From NCBI GenBank assembly GCA_030560485.1, contig JAKTTS010000001.1, positions 85,720 to 149,719 on the forward strand: DNA of 64,000 nucleotides, given 5' to 3'. The stretch's first letter is position 1, and every line of letters starts with the position of its first letter. The notes under the pieces were generated by a model. That model was not told the origin of the DNA, searched no databases, and was given only the letters and a program-made list of their open reading frames with translations. The position numbers and the translations under genes are program-made. Below are positions 11,255 to 20,900 of this stretch, piece by piece. Source of the stretch: Ascoidea tarda (nom. inval.) (lineage: Eukaryota; Ascomycota; Saccharomycetes; Ascoideales; Ascoideaceae).

Positions 11255-11937
11255 TATGGCGAGTATTAATGAATATTAAGAGTAAAAAAGATGGAAAAAG
11301 GAACAAGGAAAACAGTGGAAAAATAAAAACAAAGAAAAGGTGCAACCACTCTATGCAATATATGCTCAGTCTATAAAAAGCAACTATTTCAGAGATGAAC
11401 AGAACGACTCACTGGTCTTAAACAAGTTAGAATAGTGTTTCCAGGATCAAAGCCAAAACTAGACTGGAAATTGGTAAGCTCAATCTGCACTAGTGACAGT
11501 TGGGATGGTGTTGGGTAGCACAGGAGTGGGAGATAATAAGCAGAAGAAGCAGAAGAAGCAGCAGACAGATCAAAGCCAGATTCCAGCGCTGGGGCAGAGA
11601 CAGAGGGCGCGAGTATTATATTGTTCTCTCACCTAGCACAGAGCACTCACAATGATTATATCGAAGTATCAAATACTCGCCAGAAACAAAACGCAGACGA
11701 AACATACATCCATAAAACACCATAGCCCAGACCCCGGTCTCTCTTAGCCTAGACCTCGACCACAGACCCTCCCGCACGCACAGGGAGCCCTCCCGCTCAG
11801 AAAGGGCTGCGTGTGGCTGCGCGCTGCTGTACCTTGGCGTTGTCAGACAGCGGGTATTAGGGCTCTGTTGATTAGGCAGGTGTGTCTCAAGATAAGATAA
11901 GACGTGGATGGATCTGATGAGCTCGAAGGGAGTGACA
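11255..11937. promoter_or_regulatory. Promoter region of the RhoGAP gene and 3' flank of ARG82
   Basis: 683 bases between two minus-strand genes. The half next to the RhoGAP start is A/G-rich. Positions 11740-11850 form a GC-richer island with CCTCCCGCACGCACAGGG-like text and GTGTGGCTGCGCGCTG. No small gene or RNA was recognised. A regulatory role is inferred from position only. Confidence 0.4.
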
Positions 11938-13293
11938 TTACAATGAGTTGTAAATTGCTTCGACTATCTCCATCAAGTTGTAGACGCCTTCTACAATGTT
12001 CTCATCCCTCCCTTGGTTTGGCACGCTTCTTGCATGGGCCAAGTCGATCAAGTTTAGTGAGCTGAGAGGTGGATTGTCCACGCTGGTCTCTCTGCTGGAA
12101 TCATCATTTTCAGCGTTTTTTCTGCTGTATTCCACTTTTTCTTCTTCTTCTTCTGCTTCTCCTTCTTCGTCTTCATCATCTTCATCATCTTCATCTTCAT
12201 CGTCTTCATCTTCATCGTCTTCATCGTCATCATATTCACTAGAGCTGCCAAACGGATAATCACGTAATAAGACTTCGTGGTCATTAAGAGCATCCCATTT
12301 TTCGCTATCATTTTCATACGCAATCAATAAACTGCACGAGAATATTCGAATTTCCTCATCTAACAAACAATTGTAAAACAATTTCAACCGATTCAATGTA
12401 TTCTCTAGTATTTTTTTCTTACGAATTGGACTCAAACTATTACTTAAAAAAAACAAAGATATTGCTTGTTTAATATTATCAGCTTTTAGACTTTTTCCAA
12501 ACCCTTTGTTCAATTTCAAATAACTTTTATTATGATAACTTTGTTTGATAATATACTCTTCCTTCACGAAATTATCATCCCTATTACCATACGTTGAGTT
12601 CAACATATCCAAATTGATCTTATTATCATTATTAAACAACCTCAATCCACAAATTCGAAAAGAATTTGAACCTGATGTTGTATTCTTGGACACTAATGCT
12701 AATCTTTCGTGTTTCTTTTGAGTGATTTTAGGATCCAAAGGATCCGTTAAAACGGACCCTAGCTTAATATCAATAACTGACGGATAATTATATCCATATA
12801 GTAGGTTATTTAAAATGATGTACGTTTGCTGTTTTGCATCGCTTCTTCCACCACAGCTAACAGCTTTATGGCCCTTGATGTTCTGGTTAACCACGTTGAT
12901 CAGAGAAGTGCTTAATGAAAAATCACTCACTGACAGGCAACTATTATCTAGCAATAAACCATTAGATGTCTTCTCAATAAGCTGAGTAATCTCATCTTTG
13001 TCCTTGCCCTCATTATTTGGAGCTGAATAGGCATATGGAGTTAATGTGCCCATAAACACAGGTACCCAGTCTTTTAATCGTGAACCATATTCATCATATT
13101 TATCATAATCACCATCATGGCTGTTTAAACTATCTAAGTTGCAGATTTTTGACTCTGGCGAGCTGTATTGTAGCTTGGTATAGAAATCAATCTCACTCTG
13201 GTATGCTAACTTTGCAAAGATTAGGCCTGATGTATCGATTAGCGTTCCATCATGGCCAGCAACTTGATGAAAAAAATCCTGAAACCTATCCAT
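11938..13293 (-). CDS. ARG82: Inositol polyphosphate multikinase
   Basis: A 451-residue inositol polyphosphate kinase. The family signature PxxxDxKxG is at residues 171-179 (PSVIDIKLG), the SLLIAYE strand at 321-327, and the C-terminal catalytic IDLAHA with the following GRDENIVEG segment at 416-437. Between the last two sits an acidic stretch of Asp/Glu at about 355-386, a feature recalled for yeast Arg82. The enzyme phosphorylates inositol trisphosphate and tetrakisphosphate in the nucleus, feeding pyrophosphate synthesis, and in yeast also stabilises the ArgR-Mcm1 regulators. The acidic stretch comes from a CTTCAT-type repeat at 12135-12235. It shares a roughly 500-base divergent region with the plus-strand transporter. 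A long Asn/Asp-containing insertion after residue 220 is typical of this genome. Confidence 0.88.
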   Translation of the reverse strand: MDRFQDFFHQVAGHDGTLIDTSGLIFAKLAYQSEIDFYTKLQYSSPESKICNLDSLNSHDGDYDKYDEYGSRLKDWVPVFMGTLTPYAYSAPNNEGKDKDEITQLIEKTSNGLLLDNSCLSVSDFSLSTSLINVVNQNIKGHKAVSCGGRSDAKQQTYIILNNLLYGYNYPSVIDIKLGSVLTDPLDPKITQKKHERLALVSKNTTSGSNSFRICGLRLFNNDNKINLDMLNSTYGNRDDNFVKEEYIIKQSYHNKSYLKLNKGFGKSLKADNIKQAISLFFLSNSLSPIRKKKILENTLNRLKLFYNCLLDEEIRIFSCSLLIAYENDSEKWDALNDHEVLLRDYPFGSSSEYDDDEDDEDEDDEDEDDEDDEDEEGEAEEEEEKVEYSRKNAENDDSSRETSVDNPPLSSLNLIDLAHARSVPNQGRDENIVEGVYNLMEIVEAIYNSL

Positions 13294-13800
13294 TTACTTT
13301 ATAAAAAACTTGCAATCTTATATCTTCATTAGCTGGTTTTTTGTGAGTCTTAAGTATGAATATAAAAATTTTAAATAACAGCCAGAAAAAGTTCTAAAAA
13401 ATAAATGGTGTAGGTTCGAAGACCACTGAAAACACTGACTGAAAGGGAAAAACAGTATGTGATAGCGAAAGTCCTGACAGGATCAAATTTCCGCTTAAGC
13501 AATCCGCGTCTAAAAAAGGAAACAGCACGTGGGTTCAGCTCCTGTCCCAAAACACAATCCCGAATCTAGCACCTACGATGCACAATGTACATGTGTAATG
13601 TGCTGCAGTATATGCATGACACGCACTGGTTTGACCTTGCAGATATGTGCTTTTTTTCTCGAAGCGGTTGTCGGCTGCCTCCGAATCCCTGGATCAATAT
13701 GACTGCTATTACACAATGGGTTGTTCTGCCCTCAAAACTTGGACATATCAATCCAGATATATCTACTGTGCTCGTTCTGTTTGGTATCTTGCTGTCTTTC
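13294..13800. promoter_or_regulatory. Divergent promoter, ARG82 and EamA transporter
   Basis: About 500 bases between divergent genes if the transporter starts at 13801. Positions 13577-13620 carry a dense run of ATGCAC, GTACATGTGT, GTGCTGCAG and TATGCATG words, and a CACGTG lies at about 13526. The frame here is open upstream of 13801, so part of it could be coding. Confidence 0.45.
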
Positions 13801-15345
13801 ATGGAAATACATCACTACAATCTCAGCTCCGACAATACTGAACATATCGAAAATATAGAAATGGTCTCTTCTTCTAACTCACTATATGAGCCCTTGCTTT
13901 CTTCTTATCCCACTGGTAATAACGCTGATTCTTCAAAGAATCATAAATCAAATTCAATATCCAGCTACACTTCTACTGTGAACAATTCATTGTTGATAAA
14001 ATATGATGTTGAAAATAGCTCTGGTCTCATAATACAGCAGATAGGTTCCGACAACGATGCTACATACAATATCAATAAAAAGAAAAAAAAATCTCTTTTC
14101 AAAATTATCTTTGTATCCTTCTTATTTCTAGTTTCTCTAATAACTTTTGTATCGCAGACTGAGTTGGTGTCATATTTATACAACTCATTGAATTTCAATC
14201 AACCGTTTCTATTATTATACTTAACTCATTGTGCTTGGATTATATTTTGGTTCCTCCAAACCATATTAATATCAACCTACAAGAAATTTGTTAATAATCC
14301 AAATAATGATTCTCTCAAATCTTTCATTTTGAATGAGATTAATTTGGCTTATCAAATATCAAACTTGATATACAACTACAATGGAAACGAAGAAAATTCT
14401 AATAATAATAGCAATGATAACGATAATGATAACGATAATGATGATTTTGGAGGAAATAACTACACGAACATCAAAATAACAACTGAAACCTCTTCAATAC
14501 TCAGCAATCTTGTTGTTTTCTTCAAGTCAACCCCGATTTTATACATGGCTGTTTATTCTTTTATTCTATCCATAATCTTGAACACTGCTGCATCAACTTG
14601 GTACATTTCAATGAACCTAACAACCTCAAATAATGTCACTGCTATCTACAACTCTTCTCCATTCTTTGCATACATTTTTGCTATCTTTCTATTGAAAAAT
14701 GAATTTTTCTCAATCTTGAAAGTATCTTCAGTTCTTATGGCTATTTTCGGCATCTTTATTGTAATCTATTCAACTAATGGTAATAAAGATGCTGATACCG
14801 CCAGTGTATATGCTAATAAACCTCATCAACTAATTGGTAACTTATTGATTCTCTTTGGTTCTATATTATATGGTTATTATGATGTTTTTTATAAAAAATA
14901 TTTATGTCCAACTTCAGACAACTATAACAGCTTGAATTCCATGAAAAAGGCCAATTTTTCAAATTTTATTATGACTTTAATAGGTTTTGCATCATTTATT
15001 ATTTTAACATTGTTTGTCTTAGTAGTCAAGATCTTTTTCTACAACTCCCATTTGTCCTCAATTTTATTAAACTTATCAATCATATCTTCAAAAGAATGGC
15101 TTTTTATTTCGTTAAGTGTCTTATCAAATTTAATCTTTTGCAGTGCCTCATTGATTTTGATGTCAATAACTTCACCGGTTTTAACTGCAGTTTCTTCTAT
15201 TTTGACAATTATATTTGTTGGTATAATTGAATGGATTTTTTTTAAAATTGGTTTGAGTTTCGGTCAAATTTTAGGTGATATAGTAGTTTTATTAGGGTTT
15301 ATTGGGTTAACTATTACATATTGGAACGATATTTCTAATGATTGA
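13801..15345 (+). CDS. EamA/SLC35F-type membrane transporter (Yml018c/Thi74-like)
   Basis: A multi-pass membrane protein of about 514 residues from ATG 13801. A cytoplasmic Ser-rich N-terminus is followed by ten hydrophobic segments; the first begins at KIIFVSFLFLVSLI and the last ends just before the stop. The stretch SMNLTTSNNVTAIYNSSPFF followed by FAIFLLKNEFF, and later LLILFGSILYGYYDVFYKKY, match the drug/metabolite transporter fold of the SLC35F5/Yml018c family, whose yeast members sit in the vacuolar membrane with poorly known substrates. A soluble Asn/Asp tract around 14395-14450 interrupts the second and third helices. The frame is open upstream to ATG 13585. I prefer 13801 or the ATG at 13861 because the upstream extension runs through the GC-richer promoter and is unlike the family. 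Substrate unknown. Confidence 0.78.
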   Translation: MEIHHYNLSSDNTEHIENIEMVSSSNSLYEPLLSSYPTGNNADSSKNHKSNSISSYTSTVNNSLLIKYDVENSSGLIIQQIGSDNDATYNINKKKKKSLFKIIFVSFLFLVSLITFVSQTELVSYLYNSLNFNQPFLLLYLTHCAWIIFWFLQTILISTYKKFVNNPNNDSLKSFILNEINLAYQISNLIYNYNGNEENSNNNSNDNDNDNDNDDFGGNNYTNIKITTETSSILSNLVVFFKSTPILYMAVYSFILSIILNTAASTWYISMNLTTSNNVTAIYNSSPFFAYIFAIFLLKNEFFSILKVSSVLMAIFGIFIVIYSTNGNKDADTASVYANKPHQLIGNLLILFGSILYGYYDVFYKKYLCPTSDNYNSLNSMKKANFSNFIMTLIGFASFIILTLFVLVVKIFFYNSHLSSILLNLSIISSKEWLFISLSVLSNLIFCSASLILMSITSPVLTAVSSILTIIFVGIIEWIFFKIGLSFGQILGDIVVLLGFIGLTITYWNDISND

Positions 15346-15350
15346 ATATA

Positions 15351-15375
15351 ATTAATTAATTAATTAATTAATTAA
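15351..15375. repeat. Tetranucleotide repeat (ATTA)n
   Basis: About six uninterrupted copies of a four-base ATTA unit just past the transporter stop, in the short convergent gap before the WBP1 stop. Simple repeat, no gene. Confidence 0.9.
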
Positions 15376-15458
15376 GTATTATAAGTATTATTGTTATTTA
15401 ACTGATATTTATTGATTATAAAAAGGAATCGAATTAGACTGAATTGAGCCGTTTATAC

Positions 15459-16976
15459 CTAAACATTCTTTTTGGTTTTCAAAAATTTATCTTTGATACT
15501 ATATAAAACTAAATTAGTAAATATTAACCACACAAAAAGTAATGAGAAAATTGATGTCAAATAGACTCTACTATTGGATATCTCCCAACTTTTTGAGAAT
15601 TCTTCGCTGGCTAAATTTCGAACAATTGAGCTATGTTCATGTTTTAAAAATGTCAATCCTTTTCTTTCGTAATTAATTTTAAATTTAAAAATGCCATGCT
15701 GATCTGGCAATCTAATTTTATTTGATGTATAAATTCCAGAGTTTTTCAACTGACTGATTAAATTATCGTTATTGCTATCAAATCTTTGTGAGTAAAATGT
15801 TAAATTCGATGTAGAATCTAAACTGGAATAATCATTAAATGATAAAACCTTGGAATCTAATTCAATTGGTTTTAAAGTAATCCTATAGTAAGGATCCAAC
15901 ATTATAATTTCTAATTGAAGATCATTGGCAACATATGGTTTCCAAACTTCCCCATCAAATTCTTCAATGGCAATATTATAAATTATTTCATCAAGCTCTT
16001 TAAATGAATCATTTGAAATCCTTTTGTTTACTGAATTATTATTTGTCTTGTAATACTCGATATAATCAATCTTTAAAATTGATTTATTTTGAAAAGTCCA
16101 ATTAATTAGATCGTTAACAACCTTTCTATTATTGTCTCTAGAGTTTAAATAAAATTCGTTTGATAAAAATAGATTAGAACCAATCCATGACACTCTTGAA
16201 TTCAATAGTGATTGAAAAGACGCAATCAAGTAATTTTGATTTCCAAGTGACCAAGTTAAATCTTCAGATAAAGAGGTCAAATCATAGTCAATTGACTTTT
16301 TTTTATTAAAATTAAAAGCAGTTCTTGAAGATGACAAAACTGGAACAATTAATTCGTTATTTGAAATTAGAGCTGATGCACCCTTATATAATATTAGTTC
16401 GTCATCAATTTTAGAGACAATATTGTTATTCAAGATCTCATTTGTTGATAATTTTAAGGTATCATGAAGATCTTCGCTATTTTTATCCTCCTGGTTTTCT
16501 TGTTGATAATAATTGAAATGATCAAAAATCTTGTAATATTTTGGGGATGGATAAATACCCAATTGATTTAAAAAAAGTCGAACCTCAGTATTCAAACTTA
16601 AATCATTAGTAATTATAAAAATGTTACCATTGTTTTTATTGAAATTGATTAAATCAGAGGAAGAAACCTTTCTGTTGAAATTTTTTTGAGATTGTAAAGG
16701 GAAAATAATTAAATTGTCATATAGGTTTTGCACATTTTCATTTAAAATTTTAAAAATCAGCAATTGAGCCAGATCATCAACATTTAAGTAACTTAGTTGA
16801 TAATTGGAATTGCCTGCTAGATCATCAATAAAAACTGAATAGTCATTTTTCAAATCAATTGATTCATCATGAACTAGCAAAAGCTTTTTCGATGTGGCCA
16901 ACACCAAGGACGACAACAATATGAGAATCAATAACAGAAGGCTGGAAAATAGCATCTTCAATTCTTCCTGTAACAC
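15459..16976 (-). CDS. WBP1: Oligosaccharyltransferase subunit Wbp1 (OST48)
   Basis: A 505-residue type I membrane protein of the ER oligosaccharyltransferase, which transfers the lipid-linked glycan to Asn in nascent proteins. A hydrophobic signal peptide occupies residues about 8-27. The lumenal DDOST domain begins with LLLVHDE and includes SWIGSNLFLSNEFY, both family hallmarks. One membrane segment lies near the C-terminus (SIFSLLFVWLIFTNLVLYSI), followed by a short basic tail ending KKNV. That is a KKxx ER-retrieval signal, as in the known yeast protein. The first ATG is at 16976; the ATG at 16955 directly before the hydrophobic core would give a more typical signal peptide. Convergent with the transporter downstream. 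Confidence 0.9.
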   Translation of the reverse strand: MLQEELKMLFSSLLLLILILLSSLVLATSKKLLLVHDESIDLKNDYSVFIDDLAGNSNYQLSYLNVDDLAQLLIFKILNENVQNLYDNLIIFPLQSQKNFNRKVSSSDLINFNKNNGNIFIITNDLSLNTEVRLFLNQLGIYPSPKYYKIFDHFNYYQQENQEDKNSEDLHDTLKLSTNEILNNNIVSKIDDELILYKGASALISNNELIVPVLSSSRTAFNFNKKKSIDYDLTSLSEDLTWSLGNQNYLIASFQSLLNSRVSWIGSNLFLSNEFYLNSRDNNRKVVNDLINWTFQNKSILKIDYIEYYKTNNNSVNKRISNDSFKELDEIIYNIAIEEFDGEVWKPYVANDLQLEIIMLDPYYRITLKPIELDSKVLSFNDYSSLDSTSNLTFYSQRFDSNNDNLISQLKNSGIYTSNKIRLPDQHGIFKFKINYERKGLTFLKHEHSSIVRNLASEEFSKSWEISNSRVYLTSIFSLLFVWLIFTNLVLYSIKDKFLKTKKNV

Positions 16977-17405
16977 CTAAACAACAATTCCTTGTCTTCA
17001 ACCGAAAATCGACAGCAGAGAAGCAACGTTGGACAAGTTTTTGAGCTTCTTTAAACAGTTGTCCTTTGAAAAACGGCAACAGACCCCAGAAACGGAGAGA
17101 AAGGGTTTGCACTGATATAAACCTCGAAAACGAGATCAATATCATGCATGTGTATGTTTAAGTAAGCATGTTTTATTATGTACATATACGCATATTTTGC
17201 ATATTGCAAACACATCCTTTTCAGTGGTTCTTTAAGGATGCAAACCATCAGATAATGAAAAATAGCTTCAGGTGAGTTATCAGCATTACTTTCCTCTGTA
17301 TTTCAATTCACACTTTATAGTCTGTTGCTGCTATTCACGTTCTAGAGAGACTCAATTGAACTGCTATTTGATTTTACGCCATTCTTTTCCAAACCCTTTG
17401 CAAAC
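16977..17405. promoter_or_regulatory. Divergent promoter, WBP1 and small coiled-coil gene
   Basis: 429 bases between divergent genes. Positions 17142-17213 contain CATGCATGTGTATG, AAGCATG, ACATATACGCATATT and TTGCATATTGCAAACACA. These are the same alternating purine-pyrimidine vocabulary seen in other promoters of the window. No gene recognised. Confidence 0.45.
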
Positions 17406-17819
17406 ATGCCTGGCCCTGGTACAAACCCCACCACCTCAGGTGAATTTGCTGACACATTCAAGCAGATGAACGAAGCTGAAACAGTCGTTGCAAAATTAGA
17501 GAAACTACTCGACAATTTGGATAACAAGATCGATTCAATACTAAATGAAGTTAATTTATTGGATTCAAACTACTTGAATAATCTCGATCAGAAGGTCGAT
17601 CAGCAAATAAACTTGAACTATTCAAACTCCTTGCAACAACAGATTCTCAATCCAAATCAAAACATTAGCAGTAACAATAATATGAATAGTAACAATGCCA
17701 GCAACAATCTCAATAAAAGCGACATCACTAACACCACCACTCACAATAACAACACCAACGGCAGTAATGCTAATAACAGTCAAAGTTTAAATAATATCCT
17801 TGATGGTAATTCAAAATAA
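17406..17819 (+). CDS. Small coiled-coil protein, function unknown
   Basis: A 137-residue protein I do not recognise. Residues about 12-60 form a strongly amphipathic helix (FADTFKQMNEAETVVAKLEKLL, then DNLDNKIDSIL) with heptad spacing of hydrophobic residues, so a coiled coil or helical-bundle subunit is likely. After residue 75 the chain is Asn/Ser/Gln-rich and probably disordered. Coding is supported by the regular helix, an ATG directly after a pyrimidine/A-rich leader, and its position as the only candidate product of this side of the divergent promoter. Small subunits of kinetochore, BLOC-1-like or mediator-type complexes have this form, but none was matched. Confidence 0.6.
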   Translation: MPGPGTNPTTSGEFADTFKQMNEAETVVAKLEKLLDNLDNKIDSILNEVNLLDSNYLNNLDQKVDQQINLNYSNSLQQQILNPNQNISSNNNMNSNNASNNLNKSDITNTTTHNNNTNGSNANNSQSLNNILDGNSK

Positions 17820-17983
17820 TAAATTCCAATCAATGAAATATCTTGAGTGATGTTTAGTTTTAGTTTTAGTTTTTTCTTGAAAATTTAATCTCAGATACCA
17901 TAGTACACTATATAATTTTCTATTGACTATTAATTTTAGTAATTTGAAATAAATAATTTGAGATAAGTTCATTTATCTAGTCT

Positions 17984-20900
17984 CTATTTTATTGAATTTG
18001 CTGGAATAAAATCAAGCTCTTCATTAATCTCAAATGGATTGATCGGCCTTTTGGGATTAATTATCAAGTTACTTATATCTACATTTTTGTCCTTAAACAA
18101 ATCCACTTTAACCAATTGGCCACCATCTATCCACCATTTTCTACTCTCTGAACTTGGAGGAGGCAATGATAAATTATTTGACGGTTCTAAATCGTTTATG
18201 AGTGAATCATCAGCATTATGGACAATAATATCATCTTTGGTTTTTGCAGGATTTGAAATATTGTTCCATATTTTCTTCTTGTTGATAATATTTAAATCAA
18301 GCCTCTTATTCAATTCATTGAAATCCAAATTTACAAGATTGTTAACTCCTCCAATCTTGTTCTTGCTGCTTTCATATAATTTGCTTGTTATCTCATTCTT
18401 AATCGCCTCATTTACCACGCAAACTCTGGATTTGAACAAAGCATAGACTGGTCTATGATCCGAAAATTTAATATCCTGAGAGCAGCCATATGTTAGCTGT
18501 TTTAAATTATTCCGATTCGATGATCTATTCAAAATTCTATCCGTCCATGCAGGTATTCTCATTTTCTCTGATAGATCATAGGTTGATTCATTCTTATTGA
18601 ATTTATAAGTTGGAGGGAATTTAATTTCAAATTCTTGAAAATATGGAAAACTTTCCCCAGTGATCATTTGTTGATTTAACTGATCATATTCAAATAAACT
18701 CATGAATTCCTTTTTCTTAATTTTATTTCTAACCTCATCATTCGATAATAATATTCTGTAGTTAAAATCACCCAACCAGATTATTATATCATGATCCCGA
18801 ATCCTTTTGTTTCCATTAAATCTTAATGATTTAGCCAATGCTTTATAGTTATTATGTCTTTCCTCTGTGTTATTCAATCCAGCAGCCAAATGTGATGTTA
18901 TAAAACAAAATTTAGTATCCGAGTATTTAAAACTTAATGCGATTCCCCCTTTATTTGCCAACCCAAAATTTCCTGTTTTCTTTATGCTGCTCTCAATATT
19001 TTTAATATATTTTACTTGATAATTTTTAACAAACATTAACAAAAGAACACCACCTAACTGCCCAGACCAAAGCAATACATATTTCTTCAAATCAAGCAAA
19101 GAGTTGGAAAAATCAACACATGAATCTTGAGGTGGATGAATCTTAAGTAATTTCTTCACTTGAGAATTTAACTCTTTGCCAATTTTCTTTTCCCAAAATT
19201 TTTTGTTAGTAAAATCTATATTGATCATTTGACCCGGTGTCAATTCAACAACCTCTTCTAATCCAATTAGAAACACATCCGGCAATAAATCATATTCATA
19301 AATTTCACCAGACCTGCTGGTGATTTTTTCAAACTCCTTACTATTATTATTTTCAGCATCATCTTTAGCATCGGTAAGATCAATATATGTAGACTGAAAA
19401 CGTAAGTATTCCTCATCCGTTTCGATATTGTTTTTTTGATCTTCTTCATTTGCAAGTTCCGATTTCAATGATTTATTGTTAGAAAGAAAACTTGAATCTG
19501 ACCTGTTAATATGAGAAGTGCTATAATTCACAGTAAGACTACTGCCTTTGTTATTAATACTGGTTTTAAAAGCTGGGGGAGGAGATAATAGTTTCTCTTG
19601 AGATTTCTTCAACTTTTCCAAGTCTTCTTCCTTCTGAACCAATAACACATCATGGTTTTCTTTCGGGAATAACCAGGTTGACAAACTGCCATTATACATA
19701 TCTGCATTCACATTAAACGTTCCCGAAAATATCGTTATGTTTTTTCTGTATGAGTACTTTTTGGCTAGTTTCATTAGCACTTTGTTAACATAATCTGATA
19801 GTGGATCAAACAATATTACTTTGTTTATAACCAAAGCATCTTTTTTTTGATCTTCCGAACCTTGATGAAATTCTTCGTTGTTCCCAAGCATCCCATTAAT
19901 CAATCGATTTTTTCTCCTTATCGCGCCATCCTCATTGATGATTAGATTGTTATAATTGTAGTTGGTTAAATTGGAAAACAATTTTTTTGAACTAGATACT
20001 GTGATATCAGAAATATTACTGAAAAATGATTTTGATTTCTGTTTTTTGTTAACCAGTTGTGTATCGGATCTGTTATCACTAGTTTCATAGGAATTCATTT
20101 TACTGCTTGAAAACGACACAGATGAAGATGAATCTAAAAATGAAGAGCTTCTAGACTCAGCACTAGAACTGAAGACTCTGCTGTTTCTTGGACTTTCCTT
20201 ATTATTTTCACCTTCATCTGCTGAAGCAGTTTTTTCAATTGACTTCAAATCGATATTAAATTTATCCAAAATTCTTTGCAATTGAACAGAATTTTCGTGA
20301 AGTAATACTAAAATTTTTTTCCAAAGATCATTGTTATTTTGCGATAGATAATCCTGATAATATGATTTTCCTCTCGAATTCATGACAGGACTGCAATATA
20401 TGAGTTTGAGCGTCAATCTTATCAAGTGTTTGATTATGATTTTATAAAGTTCATCAACTTTTTCAAAAGATTGAAATGTAATAAGCCGGAAAACACCAGT
20501 CTGTTGACGGTTAAATTCGTTGATATTAAGAAAAGAACTGGAAAGTTTAGAACAAACTTCGTCATTATTTGGAAGTATAAAACAACCAAAATTAAGCATT
20601 GGATTTTCAAGCGTAAATAGAATTTCTGACTTGACTTTATCGCTTTTGATTAATTGATATAATTTGTAATTGATATTGCTAAGGCTTAGGCTTTCCTGAA
20701 GTAAGGGATTATTTTTCATAAAGCAGTTGAAATGATTTAATAAAAGTTTTAGTAAATCGGTTTCGACGGACTCTCTCTTTTCCTTTAAATTGGATTTACT
20801 TTTAGTTCTATTGGCAATAAGAGTTGCCAAAGCAGAATTACTCCTGCCAACCAGTTTCGAAAAAGGATCAGTTGGAGAAAATGGCACTTTAGTTGAAGAG

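Noticed and set aside
13410-13430. GGTTCGAAGACC resembling a tRNA T arm
   Set aside because: One base too long for a T loop, closing pair absent, no A box upstream.
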